Shown here piece by piece: positions 50,575 through 61,399 of a stretch of DNA of 64,000 bases. Source of the stretch: Leptospira sp. WS92.C1 (lineage in GTDB: Bacteria; Spirochaetota; Leptospiria; Leptospirales; Leptospiraceae). The stretch is taken from assembly GCF_040833975.1 (NCBI RefSeq), contig NZ_CP162130.1, positions 3,336,001 through 3,400,000 of the forward strand. Reading direction: 5' to 3'. The notes under the pieces are model-generated. The model did not search any database and had not been told where the DNA came from. It saw only the letters and a list, made by a program, of their open reading frames with translations. The position numbers and the translations under genes are program-made. Numbering within the stretch: position 1 is the first letter of the stretch; each line of letters opens with the position of its first letter.

Positions 50575-53500
50575 ATGGAACTCCCCGGTTTTGATACGTT
50601 TGAATCCTTTTTTATTGATCATCAGTTTCTGATATATAGATCGGTCGATCAAAAATCGGGGAAACATGTTCTCCTCAAAATTCTTCGACAAAAGAATCCT
50701 AGTCGCAAAGACATTCAAAAAATTCATCACGATTTTAGAATTTCCAGTTTTGCCAAAGGACCCAGAATCCAAAATTCTCTAGAATTGATTCGGCATGAAG
50801 ATCTACCGATTCTTGTAATCGAAGACTCCGATTTCGTTCCTCTGCCCAAAATCTATCCGAACGGTGTCCATTCTATCGAAAAGTTTTTTAATCTCGCTAT
50901 GAGTATTTCTTTTTCACTCAAAGAGATACACGAAAAAAGAATCGTTCATCAATCATTACGTCCCGGAAATATTTGGGTTCATCCGGAAACGGAAACAGCA
51001 AAGATTACCGATTTTTCCACGGCAACATTTTCCGGAAAAGACACTTCTCCTTCCGTAACTCCGGACTTGTCAGCAGAAGTTCTTTCCTACATTCCCCCGG
51101 AATTAACCGGACGTCTCTCCAGAGTTCTGGATCTGCGTACCGATTTTTATTCTTTAGGAATTATATTTTACGAGATGATTACCGGAGTTCTTCCGTTTGT
51201 ATCCAAGGATAGAAACGAAATCCTCCACGCCCACCTCGCGAGAAAACCTTTGTTGGTTCATAACGTTCGAGAAGATCTGCCTTTATCCCTATCGTTGGTC
51301 ATCGCAAAATTATTAGAAAAAGATCCTGAGAAACGTTATGCGTCCATCAACGGTTTGATCTACGATCTGGAACTCTGTCAAAAAAATTATCAGAATCAAA
51401 ATCAAGAAACCGTTTTTGTCCCCGGATCCAGGGACATCCCAGAACTCACATTCGATCCGTCCGCTATCTATGGAAGAGATAAAGAAAAAGCGATTTTAGA
51501 ATCTTCTTTGGACAAGGTCTTTCGCGGGGAAACTAGCCTCGTATTCATAACCGGGGATTCTGGATCGGGAAAATCGGTTCTTGCAAGATCGTTTTTAAAG
51601 AGCATTTCCGAACGAGGGGGAATCGTAGTTCAAGGAAAATTTGATCAATATGAAACCTCGGTTCCGTTTGGAGGATTGATTCATTCTCTCCGGAATCTTG
51701 TCTCGATATTTCTTTCAAAGCCCGAAAAAGAAATCAGAGAATTAAAGCGATTGATTCGCCAATACACAGGAGCAAACGGACAGATTCTTCTCAACCAAAT
51801 TCCCGAATTGGAATTTATCATCGGTCCCCAGCCTCCGCTGGCCGAATTACCTCCTGACGAAAATAGAAACCGATTTTATTTTACGATCCGTAACTTTATC
51901 AGGGCCATCTCCGAAATCAGCAGACCTCTCGTCCTTTACATGGATGACCTTCAATGGGCAGATCCAGCAAGTTTAAAACTGATCGAAACGTTTTTAATAT
52001 ACACAAAGATTAAAAATTTCTTATGTATTCTTTCTTTTAGACAGGAAGCCGTGGAAAAATCGAACGGTTTTTCAAAAATACTCGAATCTCTGGAAAGCAA
52101 TAAGGTTCAGAAAAATCAGATCACGGTAAATCCCTTGGACAAGGAAAGTATCTTTCGTCTTTTGCAGGATCTCGCTCCGGGACCGGACGATCAAATCGGA
52201 ATCGTATCCTCAGTTCTTCACAAAAAAACTTTGGGAAATCCATTTGCAATCGTTCAACTTCTAAGAACTTCCGAAAAAACGAATTATATTTCTTATGATT
52301 TCGAATCCAAATTCTGGCGATGGGACACGGATAAAGTTTCTCAGCTTCCAGTGGCGGATAACGTAATCGATCTTCTCTGCCAAAGAATTCGCGACCTTTC
52401 TCCCGGGGTTCAGGAATTACTCGGGGTCTGTTCCTGTCTCGGAGAAAGATTTACGTCCGGCTTCATATCAAAATTACATTTTTTTGATACGGCTCAACTC
52501 AATCAAATTTTATGGGAAGCGGTCAGAGAGGGACTTTTAACCCCAGCACACAACCAGGAGCATTCCTTATTTGAAGAAAACATTGCCGCGGAACAAGGTT
52601 TTGGATTTTCCCACGACCGGGTTCAACAGGCCGCTTACAGTTTATTGGAAGAATCGAAACGGAAAGAATTTCATAAAAAAGTCGGAATCGCGCTCTTAGA
52701 TTTGCACGGACCCGAACCGAAAAACAGAGTTTTATTTCAGATCACAAATCACCTCAATCAAGCGGCTGAAGAAATTTCGGAAGATTTGCTCCGTAAAAAT
52801 CTGACAGCTTTAAATTATAATGCCGGCTTACAGGCGAAAAGTTCCGGCTCATACGAAAGTTCCCTTAAATATTTAAACTCGGCCCTTCACGCTTTGGACC
52901 AAGGCGCTTTTGTCACCGACATCGAACTTTACTCAAATGTAATTTTAGAAACCGCGGAAACCGAATATCTTCTCAATAATTACGAAAGAACGATGCAACT
53001 GTTGGAATCTCTAGAAAACTTGAATCTTCCAGATCTACAATATATTCGTGCGGATGCTATCCAGGTAAGACTCTATTCCAAAATGAATAAGGTCGAAAAT
53101 GCCGTTTTTGCAGGACTACGGGCAATGAAACGTTTTCAGATCAACATCCCGTCTTTGCCGCTACTAGTAACGTTAGTTCTTTTTAAGGAGCTATTTCTCT
53201 CATTAATTCTCTCCAAAGGAAAATCGGATACGGAATTGATAAGCATAAAAGAAAACGGAGAACCAGAATACCAAGCTTTGATCGATCTTTTTGCGGATCT
53301 TGGTCCCTCCGCATTCACATACAATCAGAATCTGTTCGCGCTCATCGTATTAAAAATGTTTAATACTTCTTTAACAAAGGGAGTTTCAAGAAGCAGTCCG
53401 ATCGCCTACAGCGGCTATGGAATGATCGTAAATCAAGCTTTGAAGAATTTGGACCAAGCGATCCGATATTCGAAACTTGCGATGGATCTAAACGATAAAA

Positions 53501-55785
53501 TTCCCTTTGATCTGGTCAAGTGGAAGGTGCAATATGTATATTCGGCGTATCTATGTCACTGGAAAAGACATATCGTTTTGGATATCGGACTGCTTGACGA
53601 TGTACATAACGGAGCGCTTCAAAACGGGGATATCTTTTACGCGGGTTTTAGCATGCAAGCTAAGACACAAAAGAAAATTTTCGCAGCCTCTCCAATCGAA
53701 GAGCTTCTTTCAGACATCGAAAGCGCGGATCAGTATTTTACCGCGTCAAGAGACAATTTCTCCTTTACGATCGTTAAAAGTTCTCATCAGTTGATCAAAG
53801 CGCTCGCGGGCAAAACAATATCGCCGGATTCTCTTAACGATCCCGAATTCAACACTCAAGAGTTTGAAAAAAGAATTCTGGAAGATAAAAACTTTACCGC
53901 ACTCTCGTATTTTTACAATGACCTTACAAAACTATACTATTTTTCGGGCAACTATCAAAGAGCTCTCGTTTCCGGAGAAAAAGGTGAAAAACTGATTCAA
54001 AACGCGTTCGGCTTGATTCCATTTGCCGAATTTTGGTTTTATTACGGACTTACCATTTTTGCAAACGATGACGAGTTTTCTTTTTCGAAACGGTTTCGAT
54101 TTTCTAAAAAGCTGAAACAAATTTTTGCTCATTTTGAAAAATGGAGCAAGGACTGTCCCGAAAATTTTATGGGTCATCTTGAACTCTTAAAAGCGGAGAA
54201 AAATAGGACTAAAGGAAATACGGGTGCGACCATCGCTGGTTATGAAAAAGCGATCAAACTTTTTCAAGAATCAGGTTTTGTCTCCTTTCAAGCTCTCGCT
54301 TGCGAGATCGCCGCAAAATTCCATTATAAACTCGGTAATTTTTCCCTCGGAAATCATTATATCCAACATTCAATCGATTTATATGCGAGATGGGGTGCGT
54401 CCACTAAAGTTACGGAATTGGAAAATCGCTTTTCCAATCAGATCAATCTTTCTATTTCCCCGGAAGCTATCGGCAGAAGAATCCAAAACCAAACTCCGGA
54501 TTTGGATCAGGAAATTATATTAAAAACTTATAACCTACTCTCCGGAGAAATTTTATTAGATAATCTATTAAAAAAACTGATTCAAATCGCCATGGAAACA
54601 GCAGGAGCGACAAGGGCGATTTACTTTCATTTACATAACAAAAATTTAATGGTATATTTAGCCGGTCAAAGCGGCGAAACCGGAATCATCGTGGAAAATC
54701 TTCCGGAGTTAGACGAAACACAATATCCGGTTTCTTATCTAAACTATGTTTTTAGAACCGGCAAGATGATCTCTACGGCGGGGTTTGATTCATCTTCGAT
54801 CAAAGATTTTACGGATCAATACATCAAAGAAAAAAGACCTCAATCCGTAATTTGTATCCCTTTAGTTCACGCGGGCGGTCTAAAAGGCGTTCTTTATCTT
54901 GAAAATCAATTGGTAAAAGGAGTCTTTACGGAAAATAGAATTTCAACCTTGGAACTGATCGCAGGCCAGGCCGCTATTTCGATCGAAAATGCAAACCTCT
55001 ATGCGGAACTCGAAGAAAAAGTAGTAGAAAGAACTTCGGAACTAAACAATACAATTAAACTCATTCAAAAAGACTTACTCTATGCTCAAAAAATTCAGGA
55101 TCGAATTCTCCCAAAATCGGAAGTTACAGTAGCCGGACTTTATATCTTAACAAAATATATCCCGATGAACGAAGTGGGAGGCGATATCTACGATTACGTG
55201 GAAATTTCGCCGGGTAAGGTACGAATTTTCTTAGCGGATGCGACCGGGCATGGCGTTCAAGCTGCGTTAGTCACTATGTTGATCAAATCGGAGTACGAGG
55301 GACTTAAGTTTCTTGATCTTCCGCCGGGAGAAGTCATATCCAAATTGAACAAAGAGATCATTGCAAAATACAGCGCGATTAAGTCATTTTTTAGCTGTTT
55401 AATTGCGGACATTGATACCGGCGAAGGAACCCTTTCCTATTCCGCAGCCGGACACCCGGATCAATTTTATCTTTCCGGAACAACAATCACAAGACTTTTT
55501 AAAAGCGGACCAATCATCGGAATTTCGGATAAGGTTCGATATCAAACTCAGTTTCTTGAAATCGAGACCGGCGGTAAACTTTTCTTTTTTACTGACGGAA
55601 TCGTTGAAGAATTCAATTCCTTTGAAGAAGAGTTTGGTGAAGATAGATTATTAGAATCCATACTCAAAGAATCCTCAAAACCGGTTCCCGATCTTGTAAA
55701 ATCGGTTTTCGGAGATCTGCAATCCTTTTTATCCGGCCAGAAGGCGCAGGACGATATTACTTTTCTTACAGTTGAAGTTTTATAA
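50575..55785 (+). CDS. Kinase-like/AAA ATPase/GAF/SpoIIE multidomain signalling protein
   Basis: The product is 1736 residues. Domains in order: a Ser/Thr-kinase-like domain (residues 10-270; catalytic loop HQSLRPGNIW in place of HRD...N, and ITDFS in place of DFG); an AAA_16-type ATPase with Walker A GDSGSGKS near 327-334 and Walker B LVLYMDDLQWAD near 452; a long helical TPR-like region; a GAF domain from about 1312 to 1478; a short coiled coil; and a SpoIIE/PP2C phosphatase domain (QKIQDRILPK, EVGGDIYDYV, LADATGHG, FFTDGIVEEF). It may regulate a sigma-factor antagonist system. Kinase activity is doubtful given the altered HRD. Confidence 0.9.
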   Translation: MELPGFDTFESFFIDHQFLIYRSVDQKSGKHVLLKILRQKNPSRKDIQKIHHDFRISSFAKGPRIQNSLELIRHEDLPILVIEDSDFVPLPKIYPNGVHSIEKFFNLAMSISFSLKEIHEKRIVHQSLRPGNIWVHPETETAKITDFSTATFSGKDTSPSVTPDLSAEVLSYIPPELTGRLSRVLDLRTDFYSLGIIFYEMITGVLPFVSKDRNEILHAHLARKPLLVHNVREDLPLSLSLVIAKLLEKDPEKRYASINGLIYDLELCQKNYQNQNQETVFVPGSRDIPELTFDPSAIYGRDKEKAILESSLDKVFRGETSLVFITGDSGSGKSVLARSFLKSISERGGIVVQGKFDQYETSVPFGGLIHSLRNLVSIFLSKPEKEIRELKRLIRQYTGANGQILLNQIPELEFIIGPQPPLAELPPDENRNRFYFTIRNFIRAISEISRPLVLYMDDLQWADPASLKLIETFLIYTKIKNFLCILSFRQEAVEKSNGFSKILESLESNKVQKNQITVNPLDKESIFRLLQDLAPGPDDQIGIVSSVLHKKTLGNPFAIVQLLRTSEKTNYISYDFESKFWRWDTDKVSQLPVADNVIDLLCQRIRDLSPGVQELLGVCSCLGERFTSGFISKLHFFDTAQLNQILWEAVREGLLTPAHNQEHSLFEENIAAEQGFGFSHDRVQQAAYSLLEESKRKEFHKKVGIALLDLHGPEPKNRVLFQITNHLNQAAEEISEDLLRKNLTALNYNAGLQAKSSGSYESSLKYLNSALHALDQGAFVTDIELYSNVILETAETEYLLNNYERTMQLLESLENLNLPDLQYIRADAIQVRLYSKMNKVENAVFAGLRAMKRFQINIPSLPLLVTLVLFKELFLSLILSKGKSDTELISIKENGEPEYQALIDLFADLGPSAFTYNQNLFALIVLKMFNTSLTKGVSRSSPIAYSGYGMIVNQALKNLDQAIRYSKLAMDLNDKIPFDLVKWKVQYVYSAYLCHWKRHIVLDIGLLDDVHNGALQNGDIFYAGFSMQAKTQKKIFAASPIEELLSDIESADQYFTASRDNFSFTIVKSSHQLIKALAGKTISPDSLNDPEFNTQEFEKRILEDKNFTALSYFYNDLTKLYYFSGNYQRALVSGEKGEKLIQNAFGLIPFAEFWFYYGLTIFANDDEFSFSKRFRFSKKLKQIFAHFEKWSKDCPENFMGHLELLKAEKNRTKGNTGATIAGYEKAIKLFQESGFVSFQALACEIAAKFHYKLGNFSLGNHYIQHSIDLYARWGASTKVTELENRFSNQINLSISPEAIGRRIQNQTPDLDQEIILKTYNLLSGEILLDNLLKKLIQIAMETAGATRAIYFHLHNKNLMVYLAGQSGETGIIVENLPELDETQYPVSYLNYVFRTGKMISTAGFDSSSIKDFTDQYIKEKRPQSVICIPLVHAGGLKGVLYLENQLVKGVFTENRISTLELIAGQAAISIENANLYAELEEKVVERTSELNNTIKLIQKDLLYAQKIQDRILPKSEVTVAGLYILTKYIPMNEVGGDIYDYVEISPGKVRIFLADATGHGVQAALVTMLIKSEYEGLKFLDLPPGEVISKLNKEIIAKYSAIKSFFSCLIADIDTGEGTLSYSAAGHPDQFYLSGTTITRLFKSGPIIGISDKVRYQTQFLEIETGGKLFFFTDGIVEEFNSFEEEFGEDRLLESILKESSKPVPDLVKSVFGDLQSFLSGQKAQDDITFLTVEVL

Positions 55786-55786
55786 C

Positions 55787-55850
55787 ATCGAGCGAAGAGC
55801 TCAATGAATGCTTCTCTAATGATCAGCGTTCAGGAAGCGAGATGCTGAGA
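55787..55850. repeat. Dispersed copy of the 71-bp repeat unit
   Basis: Read in reverse complement this matches the tandem unit at 44451: ctcagcatctcgct, then gaacgctgatcattagagaag and cattgag. It sits just after the stop of the kinase/AAA gene and could act as its transcript end. Confidence 0.75.
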
Positions 55851-55913
55851 TGTATCGATCGGAGCAAACATCGACTGATCGCAAATCTTTAAATCATCAC
55901 ACATTAAGATTCT

Positions 55914-56666
55914 CTAAATTGATATTCCGATCGAAAGAAAGAGTTGGATTCCGATTCCGTTTGCTCGATCCAACTCTTTTTCTTTTCCGTCTTTCCAGAT
56001 TCTTTCCAAAATCGTAAGATCCGGAGTTTGATTGTAAAAGCCGATGTTTTCCCTTTGCACATGCGCCGAGCTATTCATAAAAAGGAGAACTGAAAAACCT
56101 CCGTAGAGAAACAATCCCGTAGGAAACACATAACGTATCCCCGCACCCGGAGCCAAGTACGCTCTTTTATTGGATATGGAATACGACCAGGTTTTTCCGT
56201 TCGAGCTACCGTCCTCATAAACCCAAAACTCGTTTTTGCGATCTCTCTGAAAATAAAATTCCTGTCCAAGGCCGATACTCAAAAAATAAGGAATCGAAAA
56301 CGGAAACCATTCCAAAGCGATCGAATATTGATTTTGTACGGCTTCCCGATTCTGCAAAGAAAAAGCGACAGCATTTGATTGAGAACCGATCCGATCCAGA
56401 TCAAAACGATCCGCCCTTTGTCTCTGATGAAACAAAAAGGAAAGCGCAAACTTTCCCCCTAAATTGTATCCGAGTTGAAACCAAGACAATTCGCGAATCC
56501 CAAAACCGCCTACACTCATTCGTTTTTGATTTCTAAGTTCGGATTGCTCTCCCCTAAAAGCAACTAACTCGGATTTGGCGATCCCCTCCGCACATAAATC
56601 GTGATACAAAAATAGAACGAATAAAATCAAAACAAAGTTTTTTTGAAGGTGAAAAATCGATTTCAT
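55914..56666 (-). CDS. Putative outer membrane barrel protein
   Basis: The product is 250 residues from the ATG at 56666, giving a signal peptide (FVLILFVLFLYHDLCA) at the start. The mature protein has alternating strands with repeated aromatic ends (ELSWFQLGYNLGGKFALSFL, then YSIALEWFPFSIPYFLSIG). The family was not identified. Confidence 0.65.
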   Translation of the reverse strand: MKSIFHLQKNFVLILFVLFLYHDLCAEGIAKSELVAFRGEQSELRNQKRMSVGGFGIRELSWFQLGYNLGGKFALSFLFHQRQRADRFDLDRIGSQSNAVAFSLQNREAVQNQYSIALEWFPFSIPYFLSIGLGQEFYFQRDRKNEFWVYEDGSSNGKTWSYSISNKRAYLAPGAGIRYVFPTGLFLYGGFSVLLFMNSSAHVQRENIGFYNQTPDLTILERIWKDGKEKELDRANGIGIQLFLSIGISI

Positions 56667-56847
56667 AGGGACAATCAAACAGTTTCTTTTCTAAATTTAA
56701 TTCTATCGCGTCGATTTGAATTTTGGAATTTGTTTGTGATTTTATTTTTACTAAATTCAAAATAAAATTCCAAGGAAATCATCATATCATGATCTTCTTG
56801 GAATTTAATCGATTCCTATTTTGGGAGATCTACGAGTAAAACTTTGG

Positions 56848-59052
56848 TCACGTCAGTTTTGAAATCGAATCCCAATTTTCATGAACGCCGAACTGAATCG
56901 CTTGTTCACAACGTAAAACGAATAACTTAGCGGCCGTATCGTTTGGGTTGAGTCTCAGCACATCTTGAAAATGAGAAAAACTTTCCTTAAATTCCTGGGC
57001 TCGATAGAGATCGATTCCCTTTTCAAACAGGCCTTTGGTATCCAACCGAAGTCTTAAATCCACGTCGGAAAGTCCGTCAAATATCTCGAATACAGAAACG
57101 TGATCGCTCTTACCTTTGACGTTCACTGTATCCAGCAAACGATAATGAAATTTGTCCGGATTGCTCATTCTAAACAAAGCCTGTTCGCTTACGATGATGT
57201 CGCAGCCGTATAATTTTGTAAGGCTTTCAATACGGGACGCAAGATTTACGGCGTCGGATATTACGGTTCCCTCCATTCTCTCCTCTCCGCCGATCGTTCC
57301 TAACATCAACTTTCCGTAATGAAGCCCGATTCCAATCTTAATCGGAATATAGTTCTTTTTATTTCTATACTGATTGTATGTGATCATGTATTTTTGCATT
57401 TCAATTGCTGCGTTCAAAGCATCATCGACCTGCTGCTGAAATAAGGCCATAATTCCGTCGCCTAAAAATTTATCGATGTATCCGCTATTGACCTGAATGA
57501 TCGGACTCATTCGTTTCAAATAGGAATTGATAAAATTGAAATTTTCTTCCGGAGTCATCTTTTCGGAAAGTTCGGTAAACGATCGAATATCGGAAAACAT
57601 GACCGTCATTTCCTTTTCGATTTGATCGCCTAATTTGACGTCCAGAATCGACTCCTTTCCCAGATTTAGCAAAAACTCTTTCGGAACAAAACGAGCATAC
57701 GAAACATAAAGAGTAATCAATTCTTTGTTTTTTATATTGAGTTCGCGATTGAGTCGATCCGACTCATTGTGTAATTTTGAAAACTTAAGCGCCATTGCAA
57801 TCGCCATGCTGGTCACAAAAAGCAAAAAACCGATCTCGAAATACGTTTCGTGTCCGATCATTCCGACGTAAGAAAGAATTCCGTGAATTAAAAATCCGCC
57901 AAACGCAAGAAATCCGGCCAACATCGTTTTACTTCCCAACATCCCTCTTTTGACCGCGGAAAGCGTAATATAGAGGGAATAAATCATACCCACCGCATTG
58001 TTTAAAATAGCGATAGAAAGCAGGTATCTCCAAAAAAATCCGTAATACAAATAAGGGTCTGGCGTTTTTCCGTAAACAATTGGAATATAACACAAGTTGA
58101 ATACAATAAAAATGAATAATGCCGCATATTGGGAAATTCGGATAAACCAGGTTCTTTGAAATTCAAAAAAACTTTCAAAGAACAAAAAGGAAAGATACGG
58201 AAACAAAACAATTCCCGTTGCGTTTAGATAGAGATTAAACCAAGTATTGTCCCAAATCCAAAACCCCAAAGTTTTGATCCCCATCGTCTGCATCCCGGCG
58301 ATGATCGATAAGATTCCAAAATAGAGATATTGTTTCTCTTTTTTCCTACCTATAAAAAGAAACAGGTGATACATTCCTCCGAAGAAAAAAATTCCAGCGA
58401 TGGAGGCGAACCAAAGAAGAAACGAGAAAAATTTTTCTCGGACAAGAACGTCCTCTCCAAAATAGAAATCGGAAAACGCAAACCCTCCAAGACCACCCGC
58501 GCTGGAAATCCGAAACGCAATCGTATTCTCCGCTCCGATCCGGACAAGATCGGACGGAAGAGAAAAATAGTCGTTCCGAGTATTGGAACGTAAAAGTTTA
58601 CCTTCGGATGAAATCTGTCCTCTTCCTCCGACTTTTTCTCCGTTGAGATAAACTTCATACGCATGATCCACATACGGAATCATGATGCCTAACGTCTTAC
58701 CTTTGAAATTTTCGGAGGGAATAAAACGCATCCGAAACCATCCGACTCCGTCATAATTGTATCCTTCGAAATGCCAACTCTTTGCGACAGGAAACGAATT
58801 CCACGAGGAATCGTCGTATTCGAAATTTTTATATTCGGATCGATCCTCCGGTTTAAATTTCCACATACCTGTAAGTTGATAAACCCGAGAAGGATCCTTA
58901 ATTTCGATTCTCGCGTCTTGAACCTGTCCATGGATCGGAGTGAAAATCGACACTGAAAATAAAAAGGAAAAAATAAACCACAGACGCAAGTCTGACTTTG
59001 TAAAGATCGATTTCAAACATCCGAATAAAACGGCAAGGAATGGTTGAATCAT
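56848..59052 (-). CDS. 7TMR-DISM adenylate cyclase
   Basis: The product is 734 residues; the ATG at 59052 follows GGAG. In order: an extracellular jelly-roll sensor (GMWKFKPEDRSEYKNFEYDD, then VYLNGEKVGGRG); a seven-helix 7TMR-DISM membrane domain; a coiled coil; a class III cyclase domain with metal Asp in MFSDIRSFTELSEKM; DKFLGDGIMALF, whose Lys favours adenine; AVNLASRIESLT; and a C-terminal TPR-like tail. It would make cAMP in response to an external ligand. It follows the preceding lipoprotein gene by 1 bp. Confidence 0.93.
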   Translation of the reverse strand: MIQPFLAVLFGCLKSIFTKSDLRLWFIFSFLFSVSIFTPIHGQVQDARIEIKDPSRVYQLTGMWKFKPEDRSEYKNFEYDDSSWNSFPVAKSWHFEGYNYDGVGWFRMRFIPSENFKGKTLGIMIPYVDHAYEVYLNGEKVGGRGQISSEGKLLRSNTRNDYFSLPSDLVRIGAENTIAFRISSAGGLGGFAFSDFYFGEDVLVREKFFSFLLWFASIAGIFFFGGMYHLFLFIGRKKEKQYLYFGILSIIAGMQTMGIKTLGFWIWDNTWFNLYLNATGIVLFPYLSFLFFESFFEFQRTWFIRISQYAALFIFIVFNLCYIPIVYGKTPDPYLYYGFFWRYLLSIAILNNAVGMIYSLYITLSAVKRGMLGSKTMLAGFLAFGGFLIHGILSYVGMIGHETYFEIGFLLFVTSMAIAMALKFSKLHNESDRLNRELNIKNKELITLYVSYARFVPKEFLLNLGKESILDVKLGDQIEKEMTVMFSDIRSFTELSEKMTPEENFNFINSYLKRMSPIIQVNSGYIDKFLGDGIMALFQQQVDDALNAAIEMQKYMITYNQYRNKKNYIPIKIGIGLHYGKLMLGTIGGEERMEGTVISDAVNLASRIESLTKLYGCDIIVSEQALFRMSNPDKFHYRLLDTVNVKGKSDHVSVFEIFDGLSDVDLRLRLDTKGLFEKGIDLYRAQEFKESFSHFQDVLRLNPNDTAAKLFVLRCEQAIQFGVHENWDSISKLT

Positions 59053-59053
59053 C

Positions 59054-60049
59054 TTATTCTCCACATTCTAATTTCAGAGATAAAACCGACTTTTTAAACT
59101 CAGCTTCGACCTGAGGCCAAGTATCGACCTTAACTCCATCCTTTGTATCCAACTTGCTTCCGTTATAATAAACGAGCGCCCAAAACGGATTTTTTTTACA
59201 CGGAAAGTATCTTGTAAGAACTTCTCCTTTGAGAACAAACGGATACCAAGGATCCACTTGTTTATATACGTCTTCATCGGGAAGTCCTACATAAGCACGA
59301 ATTGAACTCAAATAGTGCATGTCCGTTTTTTTTGTATCCGTCAGCGCTGCGACGGTTTTGAATTCCCCCGAAAGTTGCAGCCATTCTCTCATTTTTAGAT
59401 CTCTAAAATAAGAAGAATTCAAAGAACCGATGAGTTGAAAGACAAAATCGTTTTCAAAATCCTTCCATGTGTAATCCTTCTGTCCTTCATGAGAAGACCA
59501 TGTAATCAATTTCTGATCCAACATGGGGACCGTCTGAATCCCATCCGGGTTTAAATTGGACAGGTCTTCTTTGGAGCCGGACGGATCTTTTAACATAAAC
59601 TTGGAACCTCGACCTTCGGCATCATCGTAGATCAGATAAACTCCCCACCATGAATTTACAAGCTTACACTTAGGATCAAGCATATGAGAATACTTCAGAG
59701 AATTTTTGCACCCTCCGATCGGACGATAACCGCCAACCGTATAGGAATTTACGGCGTCGACGTTTACTTTTTTATCGCTCATTTCGGAAAGATATTCGCT
59801 AAACGGAATGATAAAAGGTTTATCATACATTCCTTTGGGAACGTTTTTATATTCTAAAATCGTGCCTTTTTCTTTTTTTAGATCTATATTTTTTTCCAGA
59901 CGGAGCAGTTTAGGTACGAGCACGGTACACTGAGCGACGGAAAACAGTAGAACAAATAGAACCGTTCCTCGAATCGAGCTTTTGAATGTGGATTTAAATC
60001 TTTTTGAAACGAACTGATTCCAATATGCGATTCTTTTGTTTAGAGACAT
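59054..60049 (-). CDS. Putative lipoprotein, operon with adenylate cyclase
   Basis: The product is 331 residues; the ATG at 60049 is chosen because it follows AGGAAAGG by 8 nt. A hydrophobic segment then lipobox-like FSVAQC suggests a lipoprotein, though the pre-signal region is long (about 25 residues). The mature protein includes AVNSYTVGGYRPIGGCKNSL and LVYYNGSKLDTKDG. I do not recognise the family. The 1-bp gap to the cyclase gene suggests it is part of the same sensing unit. Confidence 0.75.
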   Translation of the reverse strand: MSLNKRIAYWNQFVSKRFKSTFKSSIRGTVLFVLLFSVAQCTVLVPKLLRLEKNIDLKKEKGTILEYKNVPKGMYDKPFIIPFSEYLSEMSDKKVNVDAVNSYTVGGYRPIGGCKNSLKYSHMLDPKCKLVNSWWGVYLIYDDAEGRGSKFMLKDPSGSKEDLSNLNPDGIQTVPMLDQKLITWSSHEGQKDYTWKDFENDFVFQLIGSLNSSYFRDLKMREWLQLSGEFKTVAALTDTKKTDMHYLSSIRAYVGLPDEDVYKQVDPWYPFVLKGEVLTRYFPCKKNPFWALVYYNGSKLDTKDGVKVDTWPQVEAEFKKSVLSLKLECGE

Positions 60050-60397
60050 CTGATAAACCTTTCCTAAATTTAGAAATGTCTTTCTATTCAAAATGTTTGA
60101 TGACGTCAAATGAGAATTTGAAAAACTTTTTTTGCGGACCCTTTCGACTTATAAATCGAAATACAAATCGGTCTTTAGGGATGCTTTTGATTTGTTTTGA
60201 ACTTGGAGGAGGGAATATTTTTGAAACCGGCGCAGGAAAGGTCTTTGCAATCGCTCCGTTGCAGAGTCAAATCGACTCCACGGCTCGTCGAAATCCTTCC
60301 GTTTGTTAAGTCTCATTACGAACCGATACACAAACGGGTTTGCATTAAAAAAGTATATGAGTTTTTGCCTACAACTTTATATTAAGATTCTAAAAAA
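60050..60397. other. Intergenic region
   Basis: These 348 bp lie upstream of the lipoprotein/cyclase operon. No supported gene; the operon promoter should be near 60060-60120 on the minus strand. Confidence 0.4.
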
Positions 60398-61399
60398 TCA
60401 ATTCGGCTTTTCCATTCTCCAACAATAATGAATCTTATCGTTTCTAAAATCGTCCGGAATCGTTTGTTTTGAAACGTCATTGACATGGTCCCAAAGAATC
60501 GATTTTTCCATCAGTTCAAATTTACGAAAATTGGTAGAGAAATATAAAACCGCTCCCGGCAGCGCAAAATCTCGATAAAGCGTGTTTAAAATTTCGACGT
60601 GATCTCTTTGTATATCAAAGATATCGGTCATTTTCTTGCTATTGGAAAAAGTAGGAGGGTCCACTACGATCAAATCGTATTTTTCGCGATGCTGTTCTTT
60701 TCTTTCTTTGCGCAACCAATCCATCACATCCGCTCTGAGAAGCCGATGTTTTGTTTCCGAAAATCCGTTGAGGATTAAATTCTCCTCGGCCCAAGCGAGA
60801 TATGTGTTGGAAAGATCGATACTTAAACTTTTGATCGCGCCGCCTGACGCAGCATGGACAGTGAAAGATCCTGTATAAGAAAATAAATTTAGAAATTTTT
60901 TACCCTTTGCCTCTTTACGAACGAGATCTCTTGTGATTCTATGATCCAAAAAAAGCCCGGTGTCGAGATAATCGGATAAGTTTACAAAGAAGCGCAAACC
61001 GTTCTCGTTTACTTCGAGGAGTTCGGCTTTTTCGGATTGTTTCTCGTATTGCTCTTTCCCTTTTTTAGGTTCTCTCTTTTTCCAAAAGATCCTGTCGAAA
61101 TCCAAGCTTAAGATTTCGGAAACGATTTTTCCGATTTCGAGATTTTCACGTTCTCTTTCTTCATCCGAAATTTCATAACTATTTTTATAAGAAGATATCT
61201 GACAATAAGGTCCGTATAAATCCACGCTTACGGGGACCTGCGGAATATCTCGATCGTAAATCCGAAAACACTGGATCCCTCTTTTACGCGCCCACTTTCT
61301 CCAGTGTTTTTCCATACGAGAAAGACGATTTCGAAACATAACTTTCGGATCTCCAGAATTATGCGACAACTTGGACCCTTCCGTTTGATTTTCCGACAT
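60398..61399 (-). CDS. SAM-dependent methyltransferase, RlmK-like
   Basis: The product is 333 residues from the ATG at 61399 (an upstream TTG is less likely). SAM-binding motif I is FLNLFSYTGSFTVHAASGGA, then LSIDLSNTYLAWAEENLILN and the catalytic DPPTFSNSK. It has the layout of the RlmK half of RlmKL, which methylates 23S rRNA guanine. The RlmL half is absent. Its N-terminus (RMEKHWRKWARKRGIQCFRI) matches the region preceding this domain in RlmKL. Confidence 0.88.
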   Translation of the reverse strand: MSENQTEGSKLSHNSGDPKVMFRNRLSRMEKHWRKWARKRGIQCFRIYDRDIPQVPVSVDLYGPYCQISSYKNSYEISDEERERENLEIGKIVSEILSLDFDRIFWKKREPKKGKEQYEKQSEKAELLEVNENGLRFFVNLSDYLDTGLFLDHRITRDLVRKEAKGKKFLNLFSYTGSFTVHAASGGAIKSLSIDLSNTYLAWAEENLILNGFSETKHRLLRADVMDWLRKERKEQHREKYDLIVVDPPTFSNSKKMTDIFDIQRDHVEILNTLYRDFALPGAVLYFSTNFRKFELMEKSILWDHVNDVSKQTIPDDFRNDKIHYCWRMEKPN

